Shown piece by piece: positions 1 through 8,434 of a DNA stretch of 64,000 bases. The notes under the pieces are model-generated. The model was not told the DNA's origin. It saw only the letters and a program-made list of their open reading frames with translations, and did not search any database. Source of the stretch: Foliamicus sp965115835 (GTDB taxonomy: Bacteria > Pseudomonadota > Gammaproteobacteria > Steroidobacterales > Foliamicaceae). The translations under genes and the position numbers were made by a program. How positions within the stretch are numbered: position 1 is the stretch's first letter; each line of letters begins with the position of its first letter. The stretch is from the NCBI GenBank assembly GCA_965115835.1, contig OZ220471.1:1302001-1366000 (forward strand). Direction: 5' to 3'.

Positions 1-345
1 GCGCGTATCATCCACGCTGATGATGTCTGGCGAGGCCATTTGCCGAAAGCTGGCTGGCTGGGCCGCCCATGCTCGGGCAAGTTTTTCCGCCGCCGAATCA
101 GGGTTCCGGACAAACCCGTGATAGATGCGCACCTCGACTTTGCTGGCGCCCGCCTCGGCCAGATATGCGGTATAGCCCGGCCTGCTCGACCCGTTTTTCG
201 ATACGCGAACTCCTGCCCCATCTTCGAGGGTGAGCGCATAGTACACCTCACGTGACACAAGCCACCAATCCAGAACATCCGCGTATGTTGCCGACGCAAT
301 CAGCAATCCGACGCTCGCAAAGGTCGCTTTCCCAGCCATGAACAT
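1..345 (-). CDS. Hypothetical exported protein (3' end beyond the left edge)
   Basis: An open frame reads leftward off the window. It starts at an in-frame ATG (345-343, with a second ATG two codons on) and stays open for about 115 codons. The N-terminus (MFMAGKATFASVGLLIASATYA) looks like a signal peptide with an A-x-A type end, followed by a soluble region containing WWLVSREVYYAL and KVEVRIYHGF. No family is recognised. It lies about 107 bases downstream of the DUF1838 gene on the same strand and could be co-transcribed with it. The real start could be further upstream, because the frame stays open back to a GTG near 440, but the signal-peptide-like start favours 345. The C-terminus is not visible. 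Confidence 0.6.
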   Translation of the reverse strand, partial: MFMAGKATFASVGLLIASATYADVLDWWLVSREVYYALTLEDGAGVRVSKNGSSRPGYTAYLAEAGASKVEVRIYHGFVRNPDSAAEKLARAWAAQPASFRQMASPDIISVDDTR

Positions 346-452
346 GGCTGCAGGCACTCTGCGCCTGGTTGCCAGGATCGCCCTGGCCGGGGCGGCCGTC
401 AGAGCTGATAGTCCTGCTGGCAAGCCCTCACTCCCGTGCACAGGCTACCGGT

Positions 453-1343
453 CTATTGTTGCGCCCTGCGTGACTCGATCACCTTCCTGAAGTAGGTCCA
501 GCTCGTTTCGTTGGGCCGGTCGTCGTCCAGGGGCGGCGCGTGCCGGTAAAGCGGGAAATGCGCCTCGATCGTGGCGCGCAAGCTCCCGGGCAGGTCCGCG
601 TAGTCGCCCAGCTTCACGCCGCCCGCGTGAAAGTACATCTTGCCGCTGCGCGAACCCATTTCCATCCATGGCAGCCATTGCGCCAGCCGCACCCAGCCCA
701 CGAAGGCGCCGGCCGAATCGCTTTCCGCATCCAGCAGGTCGCTGAGCCTGCCCTTGAAATTGAACATCTCGGTGGCGTGATAAGTCCCGCCCACGTATTT
801 CTGGAATTTGCCGGCCAGCGGATTGGGGTAGAACAACGGCGCCGTTACCGACCACCACCAGTCATCGCCCTGAGTGGTCAGCGGCAGCTGATAGTCCGCG
901 CCATCGGGCCAGCGCGGAAAAACAGCCGGCTGGTTGACGGGGTCGTTCTGCACATGGATCACCTCGACCGTGGCGCCGGTATAGGGGTTCTCCCAGCGAT
1001 CCAGCATCTCGCCTGTCTCGGGATCCTGGTAGACGAGTATCTCGCGCGACAGGAGGCGAAAGCCCGCGCCGCGATCGGGGTCCCGGACCGTGGCGCACTG
1101 GCGTACGTTGACGCCTTCCACCCGAAACAACCTGATGTCGGGCTGGCCGGCCACATTGCCCCAGGCCGCGCCCTTCCACCAGTACACGGTTTCCTTGCCG
1201 TCGATCAGCGAGCACTGGATCTTGCGGTAGGCCGCCAGGCGGCCCTCGGGCGTGTCCAGTCCGGCGACCGTGCCGGCATGCGCCATGCTCCCCAGAAAAA
1301 CGCCAGTCAGAAGCGGCGCGCACGTTCGAGTCAGCAATCTCAT
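453..1343 (-). CDS. DUF1838 family exported protein
   Basis: The protein has 296 residues and begins with a signal peptide (MRLLTRTCAPLLTGVFLGSMAHA). The mature part has the pattern of the DUF1838 family: an early TPEGRLAAYRKIQCSL segment, YWWKGAAWG, a GFRLLSREILVYQDPETGE block and WENPYTG. Family function is not established. Homologues are usually exported and often sit near TonB-receptor or steroid/terpenoid-type catabolic genes in marine proteobacteria (recollection, not testable here). The start is supported by GGGAGG six to seven bases before the ATG. The gene is divergent from the DUF1295 gene, with an intergenic space of about 80 bases that should hold both promoters. Confidence 0.85.
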   Translation of the reverse strand: MRLLTRTCAPLLTGVFLGSMAHAGTVAGLDTPEGRLAAYRKIQCSLIDGKETVYWWKGAAWGNVAGQPDIRLFRVEGVNVRQCATVRDPDRGAGFRLLSREILVYQDPETGEMLDRWENPYTGATVEVIHVQNDPVNQPAVFPRWPDGADYQLPLTTQGDDWWWSVTAPLFYPNPLAGKFQKYVGGTYHATEMFNFKGRLSDLLDAESDSAGAFVGWVRLAQWLPWMEMGSRSGKMYFHAGGVKLGDYADLPGSLRATIEAHFPLYRHAPPLDDDRPNETSWTYFRKVIESRRAQQ

Positions 1344-1424
1344 CGAATCCTCCCGTACAGAACGAAAATCCCTGCGGCCTTCGGCTCTGGCCCGGCAGCA
1401 ACAGGGACTGTATAGAATAACCGC

Positions 1425-2228
1425 ATGAACGACACCCTGACCGGGATTCTCCTGGGCAATCTGGCGCTGATTCTGGGGATCATGGTGGCATTGTGGCTGC
1501 TGAGCCTGCGCCTTCGCGACACCAGCATCGTGGACCTGTTCTGGGGCCTGGGGTTCGCGGTCGTCGCCGTGGCCACGCTGTGGCGAACCGGAGACGCATC
1601 ACCGCGCGCTTTCCTGCTGGCGCTGCTGACCACCCTGTGGGCGCTGCGCTACAGCTGGCACCTGTGGCGGCGCAACCTGGGCCGGGGGGAGGACTACCGC
1701 TACGCCGCCATGCGCAAGAGCGCCGAAGAGGCCGGCAGGTCATGGAATCTGCGAAGTCTCTACGTGGTCTTCCTGCTCCAGGGCTTCATCCTGTGGCTGG
1801 TATCGCTCCCGGTGCAGCTGGGACAGGTCGGCCCGCAACCCGTCACGCTCGGCTGGCCGGTGATGGCAGGTCTGGCGCTGTGGCTCACGGGAGTGCTCTT
1901 CGAGGCCGTGGGCGACTGGCAGCTGAAGCGTTTCCGCGCCAACCCGGACAATCGCGGCAAGGTCCTGGACAGCGGGCTGTGGCGCTACACCCGCCATCCC
2001 AATTACTTCGGCAACGCCTGCTTGTGGTGGGGAATCTGGCTGTGCGCGGCGGAAGTGGACGCGGCGGCCTGGACGTTCTTCAGCCCCGCGCTGATGACCT
2101 GGGCCCTGCTGAAGTTCTCCGGTGTGCCGATTCTCGAAAAACATCTCACGGCAACACGCCCGGGCTATGAGGACTACATGCGGCGCACCAGCATGTTCCT
2201 GCCCCTGCCGCCGAAGAAAGGAACCTGA
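1425..2228 (+). CDS. DUF1295 / steroid 5-alpha-reductase-like integral membrane protein
   Basis: This 267-residue protein is mostly hydrophobic, with about six or seven membrane segments. The C-terminal block resembles the DUF1295 and isoprenylcysteine methyltransferase fold: GLWRYTRHPNYFGN followed by WWGIWL, then PILEKHL and GYEDYMRRTSMFLP. In this superfamily the HPNYFG region contributes to cofactor binding (NADPH for reductases, AdoMet for methyltransferases). The exact reaction cannot be told from sequence. TATAGAAT-like bases lie 10-20 positions upstream of the ATG. Its stop is followed after two bases by the GTG of the VWA gene, so the two are probably co-transcribed. Confidence 0.85.
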   Translation: MNDTLTGILLGNLALILGIMVALWLLSLRLRDTSIVDLFWGLGFAVVAVATLWRTGDASPRAFLLALLTTLWALRYSWHLWRRNLGRGEDYRYAAMRKSAEEAGRSWNLRSLYVVFLLQGFILWLVSLPVQLGQVGPQPVTLGWPVMAGLALWLTGVLFEAVGDWQLKRFRANPDNRGKVLDSGLWRYTRHPNYFGNACLWWGIWLCAAEVDAAAWTFFSPALMTWALLKFSGVPILEKHLTATRPGYEDYMRRTSMFLPLPPKKGT

Positions 2229-2230
2229 CC

Positions 2231-3244
2231 GTGCCCGGCAAGCGTGTGCGGCGCGAAGGGCAGGGCTTCAGTCTCTCGTTTCTCGATGTGGTTTGCTGCG
2301 GCTTCGGCGCAGTCATCCTGCTGCTCGTCATTACCAAGATCCACGAGCCGGTCATCATTGAGCGCAGCCGCGAGGAGCTGGAAGGGTTGATCCTGCTGCT
2401 GGAGCGGGAACTGTTCGAAATACGCGGAGAAACTTCGGTCCTGAAGCGCGATCTCGAACCCCTTCAGGCGGACACCGAGGAGCGTGTGCGGCGCTTGACC
2501 CGCACCCGAAAGGAGGTCGAGAGCACCGAAGAACGATATTTCGCGGCCCGCGATTCGGCCCGACAGGGCAGCGACGAAGCCGGCAAACTGCTGGCGGCGC
2601 GCCAGACGCTGACCGAGGAGATGGAACGCCTGCTGGCCGACTACCGCCCGCCCGCCAACGAGACCACGGTGGGCGGAATCCCGGTGGACAGCGAGTACAT
2701 CATTTTCGTGATCGACACCTCGGGCAGCATGGTGGCCAACGCCTGGTCCGCCGTGCAGCGTCTGGTGACCGAAACGCTCCGGGTGTATCCGAGGGTCAAG
2801 GGCATACAGGTGCTCAATGACGAGGGGCAGTACCTGTTTTCTTCGTTTGCGGGCCGCTGGATCCCCGATTCGGCCTCACGCCGGCAATCCATCGTGCGGG
2901 CCATTGCCAACTGGCAGGCGTACTCGGATTCGAACCCCGCCGAGGGCATCGCCACCGCTATCAGCACCTTCTACGAAGACACCAGAAAGGTGAGCATTTA
3001 CGTGTTCGGGGACGACTTTTCACCGCAGTCGGGAACGAGTTCGGCGGAGGCCCTGGTGCGCTATGTCGAACGCATCAACCAGGCCGACCGCTTCGGCAAC
3101 CGACTGGTTCGGATTCACGCGGTGGGCTTCCCGGTGCATCTGCGTAGCGGCGACTTCCAGGGGTTCAGTCGCTTCGCCAACCTGATGCGCGTGCTGTGCG
3201 AGCGCAACGGCGGCACTTTCGTGGCCATGCCAACACTCAACTAG
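2231..3244 (+). CDS. Membrane-anchored VWA-domain protein
   Basis: The protein has 337 residues and a GTG start. A single N-terminal membrane segment (about residues 15-37, SFLDVVCCGFGAVILLLVI) is followed by a charged coiled-coil region (about 45-130) and then a von Willebrand A domain from about residue 155. The MIDAS-type motif is DTSGSM. This architecture (short cytoplasmic N-terminus, one helix, coiled coil, periplasmic VWA domain) recalls ExbD/MotB-style anchors, and related VWA proteins are often described as sensor or scaffold proteins. The ligand is unknown. It lies two bases after the DUF1295 gene, suggesting translational coupling. No catalytic residues are apparent. Confidence 0.8.
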   Translation: MPGKRVRREGQGFSLSFLDVVCCGFGAVILLLVITKIHEPVIIERSREELEGLILLLERELFEIRGETSVLKRDLEPLQADTEERVRRLTRTRKEVESTEERYFAARDSARQGSDEAGKLLAARQTLTEEMERLLADYRPPANETTVGGIPVDSEYIIFVIDTSGSMVANAWSAVQRLVTETLRVYPRVKGIQVLNDEGQYLFSSFAGRWIPDSASRRQSIVRAIANWQAYSDSNPAEGIATAISTFYEDTRKVSIYVFGDDFSPQSGTSSAEALVRYVERINQADRFGNRLVRIHAVGFPVHLRSGDFQGFSRFANLMRVLCERNGGTFVAMPTLN

Positions 3245-3481
3245 GAGCTTGCCCCGCAGGATGATTCGGCATTCAGCCAGTGGGATAGAGCGGCCGGATT
3301 TCGCCAGTATATGGCTTCCTTGGTCCCGATTATCGCCACCAAATCGAGGTATTTGCATAGTGCTGTCCCAAGAGAATTTTCTGCGGCGCAAGCTCCTGGC
3401 GATCCTGGGAGCAGGGCCGCGCATGGCTGCGAATGGGACCGGCGGGAAAGCAATGCCTCCGGCGCCACCGGACGGCACGCC

Positions 3482-4201
3482 GTGAGCCCTTCCGGAACCC
3501 GCCCCAACGCCGACGCATCGGAGCTGGAGCGCTTCGCCGCGATGGCGGCGCAGTGGTGGGATCCGCAGGGGCCGAACCGGGCGCTGATCGCCATGAACCC
3601 GGTGCGGGTGGGATATATCGCCGAACGTGTTGGCGGGCTGTCCGGCAAGAGCTGCGTGGATGTGGGATGCGGCGGCGGACTTCTGACCGAAGCGCTGGCC
3701 CGCGAAGGGGCAGAACCGGTGCTCGGCCTGGATGCTTGCGAGGAAATGCTGGAAGTCGCCCGGCTGCACGCCTCGGCCAGCCGTTTCTCCCGACTCGAAT
3801 ACCGGCGCGGCACAGCCGAGGAACTGCGCGATCAATTCGATGTGGTCTGCTGCCTGGAGGTGCTGGAGCATGTTCCCCGCCCCGCCGAACTCATTGCCGC
3901 CTGCGGCCGGCTGACGCGGCCCGGCGGTCATCTGCTGGTTTCAACACTGAACCGCACGGCCGCCGCCTTCGCGCTCGGCATCGTGGCGGCCGAATTCCTG
4001 CTGGGGCTGCTGCCCCGCGGAACGCACCGTTACGAAAAATTCATCCGGCCTTCAGAACTGGAAGCCTGGGCGCGGGCCGCGGGCCTTGACGCAAGGGACT
4101 TCACAGGGCTTCGATACAATCCGCTGCACGGCAGTTTCCGGCGAAGCGCCGGCCTGGAGGTGAACTACATGGCCCATTTCACAAGGGCGGGCGGCGCGTG
4201 A
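3482..4201 (+). CDS. ubiG: Ubiquinone biosynthesis O-methyltransferase UbiG
   Basis: UbiG performs both O-methylations of ubiquinone synthesis with AdoMet. The 239-residue protein shows the family layout: the early AAQWWDPQGPNRALIAMNPVR segment, AdoMet motif I DVGCGGGLLTEALA (about residue 60), the EVLEHVP motif and STLNRT, then the membrane-contacting LPRGTHRYEKFIRPSE. The frame is open back to 3311, but homology starts just after the GTG at 3482. The upstream 57 codons do not resemble the family, so GTG 3482 is preferred. The stop overlaps the next start (GTGA), and the ubiG-phosphatase pair is a conserved arrangement in gammaproteobacteria. Confidence 0.95.
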   Translation: MSPSGTRPNADASELERFAAMAAQWWDPQGPNRALIAMNPVRVGYIAERVGGLSGKSCVDVGCGGGLLTEALAREGAEPVLGLDACEEMLEVARLHASASRFSRLEYRRGTAEELRDQFDVVCCLEVLEHVPRPAELIAACGRLTRPGGHLLVSTLNRTAAAFALGIVAAEFLLGLLPRGTHRYEKFIRPSELEAWARAAGLDARDFTGLRYNPLHGSFRRSAGLEVNYMAHFTRAGGA

Positions 4202-4917
4202 GCGCAGCCGCAAGACCGGTTCGCGCGGTGCTGTTCGATCTGGACGGCACGCTGGTGGACACGGCGGCGGACCTGGCAGGCTGCGTACAGGATGTGATGC
4301 GCAGGCGAGGACGGCGCGCGCCGGCGTTCGAGGCGCTGCGTGCTTACGTTTCCCAGGGCTTCCGGGGATTGCTGGCGGCAGGCTTCGGAACCGCATTCGT
4401 GGAGAGCGCCGATTATCCTGCCGTGCTCGACGAATGCCTGGATCTCTACTCGACGCGCCTGGCGGAGCACTCACGCCCGTTTCCCGGCATGCGGCGCGTG
4501 CTGGACGAGCTGGCGCGGCAACGCATCGGCTGGGGCGTGGTCACCAACAAGCCGGAACGCCTCGCCCGGTCGCTGCTGGATGCGCTGGGACTGGCGGAAC
4601 AGTGCGGAGTCACGGTGGGAGGCGGCGCCACCGCCCACAACAAGCCCCACCCCGAGCCCGTGCGGCACGCGGCAAGACATCTGGCGCTGGAGGCGGCCGA
4701 CTGCGTCATGCTGGGAGACGACCTGCGCGACATCCAGGCAGCGACCGCAGCGGGGGCAGTCGGGCTGGCAGCCGCCTGGGGCTATTTCCTTCCGGGGGAA
4801 AATCTTCATGCCTGGGGGGCAGCCGCGGTGCTGGAATCGCCCGGGGACCTGCTCGCCTGGATCGCCAGCCATGGCATTGCCGCGCCCCCCGGCGCCAGAA
4901 CCTCGCGCGCGGCATGA
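4198..4917 (+). CDS. gph: HAD phosphatase, phosphoglycolate phosphatase / MupP type
   Basis: This is a 239-residue HAD-superfamily hydrolase. The nucleophile motif is LFDLDGTLVDT near residue 15, motif II is WGVVTNK, and motif III/IV is VMLGDDLRDIQAATAAG. Members act on phosphoglycolate. The version directly downstream of ubiG in Pseudomonas is MupP, an N-acetylmuramate 6-phosphate phosphatase in cell-wall recycling. Position therefore favours MupP-like activity, but sequence alone does not separate the two. The GTG start overlaps the ubiG stop by four bases, and its own stop overlaps the rmuC ATG (ATGA), so the three genes form one translationally coupled unit. Confidence 0.9.
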   Translation: MSAAARPVRAVLFDLDGTLVDTAADLAGCVQDVMRRRGRRAPAFEALRAYVSQGFRGLLAAGFGTAFVESADYPAVLDECLDLYSTRLAEHSRPFPGMRRVLDELARQRIGWGVVTNKPERLARSLLDALGLAEQCGVTVGGGATAHNKPHPEPVRHAARHLALEAADCVMLGDDLRDIQAATAAGAVGLAAAWGYFLPGENLHAWGAAAVLESPGDLLAWIASHGIAAPPGARTSRAA

Positions 4918-6212
4918 CCCCGCTGGCCGCCCTACTCGCGCTGGCGGCGCTGGCCATCGGGGTTCTGCTGGGTGTGCTGTGGCAGCGCTCGCGCGCCCAG
5001 GCGGCGCTGCGTCACAAGGAAACCGAGCTGGCCGAAACCCAGGCCCGGCTGCGCGAACACAAGGCGGCGGACGAAGCCCGGGCGCAAAGCGTCAAGGACG
5101 CCAACGAGCAGTTTCAGGCGCAACTGAAAGCGCTGGCCAGCGAGGCCTTGAGCCGGAGCCAGAAGGATTTTCTCAATCTGGCAAACCAGACCTTCGAGAA
5201 TGCGCAAACGAAATCCAGCGCCGACCTGAAGCAACGCCAACAGGCCATCGAATCTCTGGTCAAGCCGATCCGCGAGGGCCTGGAGCAAACCCGCAAGAGC
5301 CTCGGCGAGATGGAAAACAAACGCGCCGAAGCCCAGGGAGAACTGCGCGAACAGATCAAGGTGATGACCAGCAGCAATGAGCAGTTGCGCCACACGACGC
5401 ACAGTCTGGTGACGGCCTTGAGGCGCCCCGAGGTTCGTGGCCAATGGGGCGAAATGCAGCTGCGGCGTCTGGTCGAGATTGCCGGGCTCCAGAAGCACTG
5501 CGACTTTGTCGAGCAGCAGCAAGGCCGGGAGGGAAGAACCCGCCCGGACATGATCGTGAACCTGCCCGAAGGCGGTCAGTTGGTGGTGGACGCCAAGACC
5601 CCGCTGGACGCCTTCCTGCGCGCGGTGGAGGAAACCGGGGAAGATGCGCGAGCGGAACTCCTGGACCGGCACGCGAGCAATGTGGAAGAGCAGGTTCGCC
5701 GTCTGGCCTCCAGGGAGTACTGGGGTCAGTTCGAGCGCAGTCCGGACTTCGTGGTGATGTTCCTGCCGGGCGACCACTTCCTGGCGGCGGCTGGCGACAA
5801 GCGCCCCGATTTGATGGAGAAGGCGCTGCGAGAGCGCGTCATCCTGGCGACGCCAACCTCGATGATGGCGCTTCTGCGCGTGACCGCTTACGGCTGGCGG
5901 CAGTTGGCGCTGACGGAAAACGCCCGGGAGATATCCGAAATCGCCGCCACCCTGCACGAGCGCGTCGCCACTTTCAGCGCGCACTTCGAGCGCCTGGGCG
6001 CGCAACTCAACAAGGCAATCAGTACCTACAACCGCGCGACCGGATCGTTCCGCAGCCGCCTGATCCCGGCGCTGGAGAGAATGGAAAGCGCCGGGGTGCA
6101 GCAGACCAGGGAGATCAAGGCGGCCGAGGAAATCACGACCGTCGCCGCACCGGTTCTGCCTCACGACGCCGCCGGAGAGGCCGCGCCTCGGGATTCCGGC
6201 GAAGCGCGGTAA
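4914..6212 (+). CDS. rmuC: DNA recombination protein RmuC
   Basis: The protein has 432 residues. It begins with one membrane segment (LAALLALAALAIGVLLGVLW), then a long coiled coil rich in Q/E/A/K (about residues 25-170). The RmuC core follows, with RPEVRGQWGEMQLRRLVEIAGL and later PDFVVMFLPGDHFLAAA and TPTSMMALLRVTAYGWRQ. RmuC is thought to limit inversions at short inverted repeats, and its core is related to nuclease folds. The ATG overlaps the stop of the phosphatase gene. It is convergent with rluB, whose stop lies 10 bases away. Confidence 0.95.
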   Translation: MTPLAALLALAALAIGVLLGVLWQRSRAQAALRHKETELAETQARLREHKAADEARAQSVKDANEQFQAQLKALASEALSRSQKDFLNLANQTFENAQTKSSADLKQRQQAIESLVKPIREGLEQTRKSLGEMENKRAEAQGELREQIKVMTSSNEQLRHTTHSLVTALRRPEVRGQWGEMQLRRLVEIAGLQKHCDFVEQQQGREGRTRPDMIVNLPEGGQLVVDAKTPLDAFLRAVEETGEDARAELLDRHASNVEEQVRRLASREYWGQFERSPDFVVMFLPGDHFLAAAGDKRPDLMEKALRERVILATPTSMMALLRVTAYGWRQLALTENAREISEIAATLHERVATFSAHFERLGAQLNKAISTYNRATGSFRSRLIPALERMESAGVQQTREIKAAEEITTVAAPVLPHDAAGEAAPRDSGEAR

Positions 6213-6222
6213 TCCGGCGGCG

Positions 6223-6936
6223 CTACAAGCCGGGAAGACTGCGCGGATCGAGCTCCCGCCAGCGCCCGCGAGACAGGTCCCGGGGTAGGCGCACCGGCCC
6301 GTAGCGAATGCGGATCAGCCGGCTGACGGAATGGCCCTGAGCCTTCCATAGCCGGCGAACGATGCGGTGGCGGCCCTGTCCGAGCGTGACCCGGAACCAG
6401 CAGTTGGCGCCGCCCCCCTGCTGCCGCAAAAGGGAGTCGAAGCGAGCCGGACCGTCGTCGAGTTCCACGCCGGCCAGAAGCTGCTGCAACGTCCTCTCGC
6501 CCGGCTGTCCCAGGACCCTCACCAGGTACTCCCGCTCCAGGCCGAAGGACGGATGCATCAGGCGGTGCGCCAGCCCGCCGTCGGTCGTCAACAGCAACAG
6601 CCCGCTGGAGTTGAGGTCCAGACGACCCACCGCAACCCAGCGCCGTCCCCTCAGGCGTGGCAGCGAGGCAAACACGGTGGGACGTCCGGCGCGGCGGTCA
6701 CGCGTGACCAGCTCGCCCTCGGGCTTGTTGTAGGCAATGACACGCCGGGGGCCGTCAAGGGCGCGGGGAAACGCCAGCGGGCGGCCATCCAGTTGAAACC
6801 GCTCTCCGCCCGCCACGCGCTGGCCCGGAACCGCCGGTTGGCCGTTGACGGTCAGGCGGCCCGTGGCGATCCAGCCCTCCACCTTGCGCCGGGAAGCCAC
6901 CCCGGCTTCGGCGAGGTACTTCTGGACGCGAATCAA
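6223..6936 (-). CDS. rluB: 23S rRNA pseudouridine synthase RluB family
   Basis: This 237-residue pseudouridine synthase has an N-terminal S4 RNA-binding domain (VQKYLAEAGVASRR, about 1-60). The RsuA/RluB catalytic domain contains the GRLDLNSSGLLLLTTDG motif with the catalytic Asp, then GRHRIVRRLWKAQGHSVSRL. Of the RsuA family, RluB (position 2605 of 23S rRNA) fits best because scpA-scpB-rluB is a classical gene order. The ATG overlaps the scpB stop by four bases. The C-terminus is short, without the long basic tail seen in some RluB proteins. Confidence 0.9.
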   Translation of the reverse strand: MIRVQKYLAEAGVASRRKVEGWIATGRLTVNGQPAVPGQRVAGGERFQLDGRPLAFPRALDGPRRVIAYNKPEGELVTRDRRAGRPTVFASLPRLRGRRWVAVGRLDLNSSGLLLLTTDGGLAHRLMHPSFGLEREYLVRVLGQPGERTLQQLLAGVELDDGPARFDSLLRQQGGGANCWFRVTLGQGRHRIVRRLWKAQGHSVSRLIRIRYGPVRLPRDLSRGRWRELDPRSLPGL

Positions 6937-7601
6937 TCGGGAGTGGGGTTGGATCCGCCCGGCTCCGGCGCGTCGTCGAAGAGGCCGCTGCCCTGCTCCG
7001 GAGGAGTCCCGGCTGCGAGGCCATCGCCGTCGGTCCGCGCTTCGTCAGTCCGCGCTCCGGCGACGGGCGCGTCATCAGGCGATGCGAACTCTCCGGAAGA
7101 CGGCAAGTCGTCAAGCCTCCTCAGACCGAAATAGTCCATGAAATCCCGGGTTGTGCCGTACAGCGCCGGCCGACCCGGGGTTTCCCGGTGACCCACCACC
7201 TCGATCCAGTTGCGCTCCATGAGCGTGCGCACGATGTGGCCGCTCAAGCGCACGCCTCGCAACTCCTCGATTTCGGCCCGCGTGATGGGCTGCCGGTAGG
7301 CGATCGCGGCGAGGCTTTCCAGCAGCGCGCGTGAAAACTTCGGCGGACGGAACTTCTCCAGGCGCGCAAGACGTTCGGCAATGGCGCTGCCGGCTTGAAC
7401 GCGCCAGCCGCCGGCCACTTCCGCCAGATGGATTTCCCGCCCCGCGTAGTCGCGCTCCAGCTCGCCGAGGGCGTGGCGCACATCGCTCTCCCCGACTTCC
7501 TCCAGAGGATCGAACAACGCCAGCAACTGGGACATGCTCAAGGGGCGGCCCGCGCCCAGCAGCGCCGCTTCCACCAGGTTGCGGGTATCCGCAACGGTCA
7601 C
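6933..7601 (-). CDS. scpB: Segregation and condensation protein ScpB
   Basis: ScpB is a winged-helix kleisin-interacting subunit of the SMC-ScpAB condensin. The 222 residues carry the family hallmarks: LVEAALLGAGRPLS at the start, FSRALLESLAAIAYRQPITRAEIE (about 85-110) and the RPALYGTTRDFMDYFGL motif. The last 45 residues are an acidic, low-complexity tail typical of proteobacterial members. Its start overlaps the scpA stop by four bases and its end overlaps rluB, so scpA-scpB-rluB form a coupled set. Confidence 0.93.
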   Translation of the reverse strand: MTVADTRNLVEAALLGAGRPLSMSQLLALFDPLEEVGESDVRHALGELERDYAGREIHLAEVAGGWRVQAGSAIAERLARLEKFRPPKFSRALLESLAAIAYRQPITRAEIEELRGVRLSGHIVRTLMERNWIEVVGHRETPGRPALYGTTRDFMDYFGLRRLDDLPSSGEFASPDDAPVAGARTDEARTDGDGLAAGTPPEQGSGLFDDAPEPGGSNPTPD

Positions 7602-8428
7602 TTTCCGGCGCCTTCCTGCTGTCTGGCGGCAGTAACGTATATGGGCGCAAAGGGACCGCTCTGGACCGCCTGCACGCCGTTGTCGCGCACCAGTTCCAGC
7701 AATGCCGAGAAGGTGACGGCGGCGCCCATGCGTCCCTCGCCGGGCGCAAACAATTCCGTAAACTCGGCGAACTCCCGGCCGGAAACCTGCTTGAGAATGT
7801 CCGACATCCGCTCACGCATCGACAGCTGCTCGGTCTGCACCGCCCAGCCCCCCCGGAATCGAACGCGCTCGACGATCCGGGCATAGGCCAGCGCCAGTTC
7901 ATTCAGCGTGGCCTGCGGCAATTCCCGCGGCTGCCGCTTTTCAGGCGCATCCGCAGTGGCGTGAAACGCATCGCGCTCCAGGCGAGGCAGTTCATCCAGC
8001 CCAACCGCCAACTGCTTGAGGCGTTCGTACTCCAGCAGCCTCCGGAACAACTGCGCGCGCGGGTCGATCTCGTCCTCTTCCTCGAGCGGCAGTTGCGGAA
8101 CCAGCATCCGGGACTTGATCTCGGCCAGGGTGGCGGCCATGACAAGGTACTCCCCGGCCAGCTCCAGCTGCATCTCGCGCATCAACTCGATGTATTGCGC
8201 ATACTGCTCGCAGATGTCGGTGACCGGCACCTCCATGATGTCCACATCATGGCGGCGAATCAGGTAGAGCAACAGGTCCAGCGGTCCTTCGAACGACTGC
8301 AGGAACACCCTCAAGGCCTCCGGCGGGATGAACAGATCCGCCGGAGGCTCCACGCGGGATTTGCCGGACACGATCGCCAGCCCCGGCTCGCGGCCGGGAT
8401 CCTGAAACTGTTCCTGTTGCTCCGCCAT
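7598..8428 (-). CDS. scpA: Segregation and condensation protein ScpA
   Basis: ScpA is the kleisin subunit that bridges SMC heads. In the 276 residues the conserved N-terminal kleisin motif is FEGPLDLLLYLIRRHDVDIMEVPV, followed by YLVMAATLAEIKSRMLVP and an acidic stretch (LEEEDEIDPRAQL). The C-terminal winged helix includes TFSALLELVRDNGV. Thirty or so unconserved residues precede the kleisin motif, so an internal start is possible, but the ATG at 8428 is the only clear one. It lies six bases after mrp on the same strand. Confidence 0.93.
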   Translation of the reverse strand: MAEQQEQFQDPGREPGLAIVSGKSRVEPPADLFIPPEALRVFLQSFEGPLDLLLYLIRRHDVDIMEVPVTDICEQYAQYIELMREMQLELAGEYLVMAATLAEIKSRMLVPQLPLEEEDEIDPRAQLFRRLLEYERLKQLAVGLDELPRLERDAFHATADAPEKRQPRELPQATLNELALAYARIVERVRFRGGWAVQTEQLSMRERMSDILKQVSGREFAEFTELFAPGEGRMGAAVTFSALLELVRDNGVQAVQSGPFAPIYVTAARQQEGAGK

Positions 8429-8434
8429 GGCGAC

